Shown in pieces: positions 63,233 through 64,000 of a stretch of 64,000 nucleotides of DNA. The translations under genes were made by a program, and so were the position numbers. The notes under the pieces were generated by a model. It searched no databases and was not told the DNA's origin. It saw nothing but the letters and a program-made list of their open reading frames with translations. How positions within the stretch are numbered: position 1 is the first letter of the stretch; each line of letters opens with the position of its first letter. Source of the DNA: Micromonospora_J zhanjiangensis (GTDB lineage: Bacteria > Actinomycetota > Actinomycetes > Mycobacteriales > Micromonosporaceae); assembly GCF_042650605.1 (NCBI RefSeq), contig NZ_JBHSBN010000004.1:62001-126000 (forward strand), in the 5' to 3' direction.

Positions 63233-63454
63233 TCAGGAGTCGTGGAAGTCGAACTCGCCGTCCTTGACGCCGCCGACGAAGGCGTCCCATTCGGCCCGGG
63301 TGTAGACGATGGTGGCCGCGTCGGGGGTCCTGCTGTGCCGAACGGCCACCCGTCCGGTTCCGTCGGCCAGCGGGCCGGCTTCGACGCAACTGCCGCCGGT
63401 GTCGGCGCAGCGGGTGCTGATGTGCCAGGTCACGTCCGGCATGGGCTCGCTCAT
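63233..63454 (-). CDS. DUF397 family small protein
   Basis: The 73-residue product has a DUF397 pattern: WHISTRCADTGGSCVEAGPLADGTGRVAVRHSRTPDAATIVYTRAEWDAFVGGVKDGEFDFHD, with the G-x-C-V-E, V-R-x-S-R and W-x-A-F-x-x-G-x-K-D-G-E-F marks of the family. The ATG at 63454 overlaps the stop of the XRE/DUF5753 gene on the same strand (ATGA). Here the regulator gene comes first and the DUF397 gene second, the reverse of the pair at 12155-13402. The product presumably works together with that regulator. Confidence 0.88.
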   Translation of the reverse strand: MSEPMPDVTWHISTRCADTGGSCVEAGPLADGTGRVAVRHSRTPDAATIVYTRAEWDAFVGGVKDGEFDFHDS

Positions 63455-64000
63455 GACAGTTCCTCCGCGATGGTAGCGATCAGCTTTGCCGACTCGTCGG
63501 GATCCAGGGCGGCGTCTCTTACCGAATGATAGGCATCAATAAATCTATCCGACTTCGGTGATTCCACGTACAGTTGGCCGGCAAGTCCTTCGAGATATCC
63601 CACGGCCGGATAGCCGGGCGGCATCACGAACAGCCAGAACGAGCCGTTGAGGCCGGCGTGCAGGCGGACCGTGGTCGGCAGTACGCGCACTTCGACGTGG
63701 CGTCGGCGACAGAGTTGGCCGATGTGGTCGAGTTGGTCGCGCAGCAGGCCGGGACTGCCGATCCGGCGGCGCAGGGCGGCCTCGTCGATCACCGCCTCGA
63801 TGGCGGCCGAACCGGGCTCGGCCAGCACCCGTTGCCGGGCCAGGCGCAACTCCACCCAACGGCTCACCGAATCCTCGGACACCTCCGGGCCCTCCGCCGC
63901 CCGGATCACCAACTCGGCGTACTCCGGCAGTTGGAACAGGCCGGGCACCACCATGGCGTGGTACGAACAGATGCGCTCGGCCCGGGACTCCAGCCAGGGA
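63451..64000 (-). CDS. XRE/DUF5753 regulator, N-terminus cut by window edge
   Basis: The visible 183 codons cover the DUF5753 domain: LESRAERICSYHAMVVPGLFQ, then LPEYAELVIRAAEGPEVSEDSV, RLARQRVLAEPG, AVIDEAALRRRIGSPGLLRDQL, VRVLPTTVRLHAGLNGSFWLFVMP and GYLEGLAGQLYVESPKSDRFI. The frame is open to the window edge, and the helix-turn-helix that must precede it lies outside. The stop overlaps the DUF397 start. Codons around 63520-63560 are unusually AT-rich (TTT, ATT, TAT, CAT, AGA), unlike the rest of the gene. It is a WhiJ-like regulator of the same type as the one at 12509. Confidence 0.85.
   Translation of the reverse strand, partial: PWLESRAERICSYHAMVVPGLFQLPEYAELVIRAAEGPEVSEDSVSRWVELRLARQRVLAEPGSAAIEAVIDEAALRRRIGSPGLLRDQLDHIGQLCRRRHVEVRVLPTTVRLHAGLNGSFWLFVMPPGYPAVGYLEGLAGQLYVESPKSDRFIDAYHSVRDAALDPDESAKLIATIAEELS

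Overview
The window is 64 kb of very GC-rich DNA with many GTG starts and 4-base stop/start overlaps (ATGA or GTGA). Its gene content is typical of filamentous actinomycetes: the GlgE alpha-glucan pathway, XRE/DUF397 regulator pairs, an F420-type nitroreductase homologue, a P450-ferredoxin pair and a three-subunit succinate dehydrogenase. I infer Micromonosporaceae; this is an inference from gene content only. I saw no rRNA, tRNA or CRISPR array.

Layout. 1-16.2 kb is a mosaic of small units: a truncated Acg-type nitroreductase, a LacI regulator with a GH2 beta-mannosidase behind a clear promoter and operator, a P450-ferredoxin pair, a secreted FG-GAP protein, a glycosyltransferase coupled to a polysaccharide deacetylase, a DUF397/XRE regulatory pair, and a relic of an IS200/IS605 (TnpB) right end near 14.3 kb. 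16.2-26.2 kb is the storage alpha-glucan locus: glgB and glgE (minus), an extra glycosyltransferase, glgA-like (minus), glgC and pgm (plus). Together these take glucose-phosphate to ADP-glucose, then to maltose-1-phosphate and branched alpha-glucan.

26.2-44.6 kb is a surface-polysaccharide cluster. Three minus genes (asparagine synthase-like, membrane 4,6-dehydratase, DegT aminotransferase) face a long plus-strand operon of glycosyltransferases, two methyltransferases, a Wzy-like protein and a coupled capE-capF-wbuB-capG block expected to make and transfer L-FucNAc. The cluster closes with three minus genes: GNAT, phosphoglycosyl transferase and a FemAB-like protein. No flippase is visible.

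44.6-48.7 kb holds tex and a dGTPase. 48.8-51.4 kb is an accessory locus: three unrecognised minus-strand genes facing two tandem GntR DNA-binding domains that lack an effector domain, with structured direct repeats between them. It is the least explained part of the window. 51.5-64 kb returns to mostly core genes: a metallo-beta-lactamase-fold hydrolase, sdhCAB divergent from a lysR gene, a Doc-type toxin/antitoxin pair, hrpA, a histidine phosphatase, a cytidine deaminase and a second XRE/DUF397 pair cut by the window end.

A recurring regulatory feature is a TANNNT-like hexamer placed 6-7 bases before a start codon. This is the arrangement expected of leaderless transcripts, and it precedes at least nine genes.
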